Shown here in pieces: positions 6,473 to 8,554 of a DNA stretch of 8,554 nucleotides (positions within the stretch are counted from its first letter, which is position 1; every line of letters begins with the position of its first letter). Under the pieces are notes generated by a model. The model had not been told where the DNA came from and searched no databases. It saw only the letters and a program-made list of their open reading frames with translations. This DNA is from an uncultured Methanomassiliicoccales archaeon (GTDB lineage: Archaea; Thermoplasmatota; Thermoplasmata; SG8-5): contig CALKWP010000067.1 of the NCBI GenBank assembly GCA_938004075.1, positions 1-8,554 of the forward strand. The letters are read 5' to 3'. Made by a program: the position numbers and the translations under genes.

Positions 6473-7089
6473 TTCTTCTTCATGCCGGCGAGCGCATTTT
6501 CAATCATATCCCGGACATTCATCTCGGCTTCCGCCTCAAGAATCTTCTCCAATTTCGCCGCAGTGCTGGGCTTCGCCGGAACTATGCCGCAAGGCCCCGC
6601 GTTCTCGATCGAAAGCTCGAATGTGCCGATTTCCCGGGCAATCTTCACGATCTCGTCCTTGTCCATCCCGATTAGCGGGCGGATTATTGGAATCGATATG
6701 GCCTGCTGCTCCACCCGCATGTTCCGGAGCGTCTGGCTCGCCACCTGGCCCATGGAATCCCCCATCACTATGGCATTGCAGCCCTCGCGCTCGGCTAACG
6801 CCTCAGCAGTTCGCATCATGAACCGTTTGCACAAGACGCATCTGATGTTGGAGATCCTGGTATTGGCAATGCTGGAGAGGTTGGCAGAACCATGCGGGGC
6901 AGTGAAAACCGGAAAATCCTGGCCGGTGAGCTCCCTCAATCTCGCAGCCAGCTTCCCGACCCTGACGTTCGATTCGAAGTACGGGGAACCGTCCATGTGC
7001 AGCCCGATTATCTCGGCCCCGGCTTTGGCCATGACATACGCCGCGACCGGGGAGTCTATCCCGCCGGAGAGAAGTACAACAGCTCTCAC
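6469..7089 (-). CDS. thiI: Short ThiI-like sulfurtransferase (PP-loop domain only)
   Basis: The 206 residues correspond to the C-terminal adenylating domain of ThiI, which activates U8 of tRNA with ATP before sulfur insertion (4-thiouridine) and in some bacteria also serves thiazole synthesis. Visible marks: PP-loop LLSGGIDSPVAA at 6-17, LHMDGSPY at 30-37, CVLCKRFMMRTAE at 84-96, GDSMGQVASQTLRNM at 110-124, and RPLIGMDKDEIVKIAREIGT at 137-156, followed by PCGIVPAKPST. Full-length ThiI also has N-terminal ferredoxin-like and THUMP domains for tRNA binding, and E. coli has a C-terminal rhodanese; all are absent. Cys84 and Cys87 form a CxxC pair. From memory, such a pair in methanogen ThiI is essential and tied to an iron-sulfur cluster. 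GTG 7089 is the start, with AGGTGG at 7093-7098 as ribosome site, overlapping the hutI stop by four bases (GTGA). A THUMP partner encoded elsewhere, or another tRNA or sulfur substrate, is possible. Confidence 0.8.
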   Translation of the reverse strand: MRAVVLLSGGIDSPVAAYVMAKAGAEIIGLHMDGSPYFESNVRVGKLAARLRELTGQDFPVFTAPHGSANLSSIANTRISNIRCVLCKRFMMRTAEALAEREGCNAIVMGDSMGQVASQTLRNMRVEQQAISIPIIRPLIGMDKDEIVKIAREIGTFELSIENAGPCGIVPAKPSTAAKLEKILEAEAEMNVRDMIENALAGMKKN

Positions 7090-8333
7090 GGCCCACCTGC
7101 CACTATCTCGCCCTCCTTTATCACAGTCTCGACGAGGTTCACGCCGAAATGATAGGGGATCTGCTCGTGATTCGGCACGTCCAGTATGATAACGTCCGCC
7201 TGTTTGCCAACTTCCAGGCTTCCCACCGTGCCGGCGCGGTTTATCGCATGGGCGCCGTTGATGGTCGCGGCGATAATTGCTTCAGCAGGCATCATCCTCA
7301 TCTGGTAGCATGCAGCGGAAATGACCCATTGCATTGACTCCGTCCAGCAATTCGGGTTGAGGTCGGTGGCGATAGCCAGAGGCATCCCCAGCTCGATCAT
7401 CCTGCGGGCATTGGCATATTCCTTCATCATCAATGAATAGGGCGTGCCAGGCAGTAGAACGCCAACGACGCCGGATTCCGCCATGCCGCGCATCTCCATC
7501 TCAGTTGATTTCAGGAGGTGTTCCGCGGATGTGGCCATCATGCTGGCGGCAAGCCTTGACCCGCCGAGATTCTCGATCTCGTCTGCATGGACCTTCAGCC
7601 CCAATCCGTTGGATTTTGCCGCTGCCAGCATCATCTCCGTTTCAGCGAGATTGATAGCTCCCGCATCGCAGAACACATCGCAGAACTCAGCAAGATTCTT
7701 CTGCTTTATCTCCGGAATTAAATCTGCCATGCTTCTGATGAATTCTTCCCGCTTGGAATGGAATTCGACGGGAACAGCGTGCGCGCCCATGAATGTCGAA
7801 GCAATGTCCATGGGGTGCTGGTGATTAAGGATCTTAGCGACCTGGAGCATTCGGATCTCTGTCTCTGCATCAAGACCATACCCGGATTTTGCCTCGATCG
7901 TGGTGGTGCCGTTGAGCAGCATGGCATCCAGGCGCTTCATTGCCTGGGCAATCAGCTCATCATTGCTCGCGGCCCTGGTCTTCCTGACCGTGCTGAATAT
8001 ACCTCCGCCAGCAGCCTGAATTTCCATGTAAGAATGGCCTTTCAGCTTCATTCCCAGCTCGTTCTCCCGGGACCCGGCAAACACTAGGTGAGTGTGAGAA
8101 TCCACAAAACCAGGCATGACAACCTTACCGGAGCAATCAATCACCGTTGCGGCATCATGAGCGCGACCATCGTCCGCGCCCACCGCGGTTATCTTGCCCT
8201 GGGATATCCAGAGGTCGCCATTCTCGACTATGCCCAGCTCCCGCATGCCCTCCCCGGTCCTGGGCTGTGAATTCTCTCCCACGAGCGTGATGAGCTGGCT
8301 GGCGTTCTTCAAGAGGATGTCGGCGGCGGTCAT
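7086..8333 (-). CDS. hutI: Imidazolonepropionase (HutI), histidine degradation
   Basis: HutI opens the ring of 4-imidazolone-5-propionate to give N-formimino-L-glutamate, the third step of histidine breakdown (EC 3.5.2.7), in the cytosol. It belongs to the amidohydrolase superfamily. Counting from ATG 8333 (415 residues, usual length about 405-420), the metal-site HTH lies in GFVDSHTHLVFAGSRENE with His80 and His82. Further marks: GGGIFSTV at 109-116, KSGYGL at 149-154, GAHAVP with His185, LKVHADEIE with His249 and Glu252, SAEH with His272, and IATDLNPN with metal-binding Asp324, then GKQADVIILD near the C-terminus. The open frame reaches TTG-type and ATG codons up to 8408, but the family-like N-terminus begins MTAADILLKNASQLIT at ATG 8333 and a weak TATA-like ACTTATCA lies about 26 nt upstream. 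Its stop overlaps the thiI-like start by four bases. No hutH, hutU or hutG is visible in the window. Confidence 0.93.
   Translation of the reverse strand: MTAADILLKNASQLITLVGENSQPRTGEGMRELGIVENGDLWISQGKITAVGADDGRAHDAATVIDCSGKVVMPGFVDSHTHLVFAGSRENELGMKLKGHSYMEIQAAGGGIFSTVRKTRAASNDELIAQAMKRLDAMLLNGTTTIEAKSGYGLDAETEIRMLQVAKILNHQHPMDIASTFMGAHAVPVEFHSKREEFIRSMADLIPEIKQKNLAEFCDVFCDAGAINLAETEMMLAAAKSNGLGLKVHADEIENLGGSRLAASMMATSAEHLLKSTEMEMRGMAESGVVGVLLPGTPYSLMMKEYANARRMIELGMPLAIATDLNPNCWTESMQWVISAACYQMRMMPAEAIIAATINGAHAINRAGTVGSLEVGKQADVIILDVPNHEQIPYHFGVNLVETVIKEGEIVAGGP
7093..7098 (-). promoter_or_regulatory. Ribosome binding site of the thiI-like gene
   Basis: AGGTGG on the - strand lies three bases before GTG 7089 and inside the end of hutI. 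It matches the archaeal GGAGGTGAT core over AGGTG. Unlike the other genes here, which appear leaderless, this internal operon gene has a recognisable ribosome site, consistent with its being translated from a shared message. Confidence 0.55.
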
Positions 8334-8354
8334 GGCACATGAAATGGCGTTGGG

Positions 8355-8362
8355 ATTGATAA
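8355..8362 (-). promoter_or_regulatory. Weak TATA-like box for hutI
   Basis: CTTATCAA on the - strand, flanked by A residues, lies about 22-29 nt upstream of ATG 8333, the distance shared by the other promoter boxes in the window. It is less A/T-rich than the others, so this rests mainly on position. It supports ATG 8333 as the start and a leaderless hutI-thiI message. Confidence 0.35.
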
Positions 8363-8412
8363 GTGTTTGCGGGGAAGCAAGAGTTGCGTAATGCATTTCG
8401 CCCAGCATATGA

Positions 8413-8457
8413 GATGCGAAGTGCCTGACCGGCCCTCACAGGCCTGCCAATCGCATC
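8413..8457. repeat. Nested inverted repeats upstream of hutI
   Basis: GATGCGA at 8413-8419 pairs with TCGCATC at 8451-8457, a perfect 7-bp match, and inside it GCCTG at 8423-8427 pairs with CAGGC at 8439-8443. The element lies in the 138-base gap between the partial gene at the right edge and hutI, upstream of the hutI promoter box. It could be an operator, part of a terminator for the upstream gene, or chance pairing. Confidence 0.25.
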
Positions 8458-8460
8458 ATG

Positions 8461-8480
8461 CTGAAATGCGCCTATTTCAG
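8461..8480 (-). terminator. Hairpin overlapping the stop codon of the right-edge gene
   Basis: CTGAAAT (8461-8467) and ATTTCAG (8474-8480) form a perfect 7-bp stem with a 6-base loop. The last codons and stop of the partial - strand gene lie within it. No T-run follows on the - strand, so it is not a textbook terminator; it could protect the 3' end of the message or be a protein-binding dyad. Confidence 0.25.
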
Positions 8481-8554
8481 CCTCTGATGCATCTTGACAA
8501 CGGATTCAACCGCATTCTTCGCGTTCTCGATGCGGTCCTCTGCCTGGAGCCTGG
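8472..8554 (-). CDS. C-terminus of an unidentified protein, cut by the window edge
   Basis: An open - strand frame enters from the right edge (first full codon at 8552-8550) and ends at TAG (8474-8472), giving 26 residues: RLQAEDRIENAKNAVESVVK then MHQRLK. The stretch is a charged amphipathic helix typical of a soluble C-terminus, and its composition looks like real coding sequence; the other two - strand frames hit stops nearby with poor composition. It is too short to assign. Because it lies upstream of hutI on the same strand, another histidine-degradation or folate one-carbon gene, such as a formimino-tetrahydrofolate cyclodeaminase, is possible, but that is a guess. Confidence 0.5.
   Translation of the reverse strand, partial: RLQAEDRIENAKNAVESVVKMHQRLK

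Noticed and set aside
8334..8408. N-terminal extension of HutI upstream of ATG 8333
   Set aside because: The 25 extra residues do not look like HutI, and the family-like N-terminus MTAADILLKNA begins at ATG 8333.

Overview
The window looks like the end of an assembled archaeal contig, most probably from the Thermoplasmatota or a related euryarchaeal lineage. Four things point there: a UPF0200-type nucleotide kinase, a four-CBS protein with an archaeal-style C-terminal domain, a short ThiI without THUMP or rhodanese domains, and A/T-rich TATA-like boxes centred about 26 nt upstream of start codons, which is the layout of leaderless archaeal transcripts. The lineage is inferred from gene content and no ribosomal RNA gene is present to settle it. 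The first 45 bases are not genomic: positions 13-45 match the Illumina TruSeq read-1 adapter end to end.

Layout, left to right. After the adapter comes the 3' part of a UPF0200 kinase gene on + (47-412), then a complete + strand gene for a protein with four CBS domains and a basic C-terminal domain that resembles ribosome-hibernation factors (512-1660). Facing it on - are a large six-helix membrane protein with about 15 TPR repeats (1757-4216) and, upstream of that, an MFS transporter (4258-5433). The MFS gene shares a 127-bp divergent promoter region with a methylenetetrahydrofolate reductase gene on + (5561-6472). That gene ends convergently, with overlapping stop codons, against a - strand pair of overlapping genes: hutI for imidazolonepropionase (7086-8333) followed by a short thiI-like gene (6469-7089). 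The last 83 bases hold the C-terminus of an unidentified - strand gene (8472-8554).

Possible functional links. HutI belongs to histidine degradation, which in folate-using organisms can pass a one-carbon unit to tetrahydrofolate; the reductase next door acts on that same pool. The ThiI-like sulfurtransferase is probably translationally coupled to HutI, but I see no biochemical reason for the pairing. The CBS protein may couple adenine-nucleotide status to ribosome activity. I do not see a clear mobile element, CRISPR array, RNA gene or defence system. The least understood parts are the CBS/ribosome-factor-like fusion and the membrane TPR protein. No gap between genes exceeds 300 bases.
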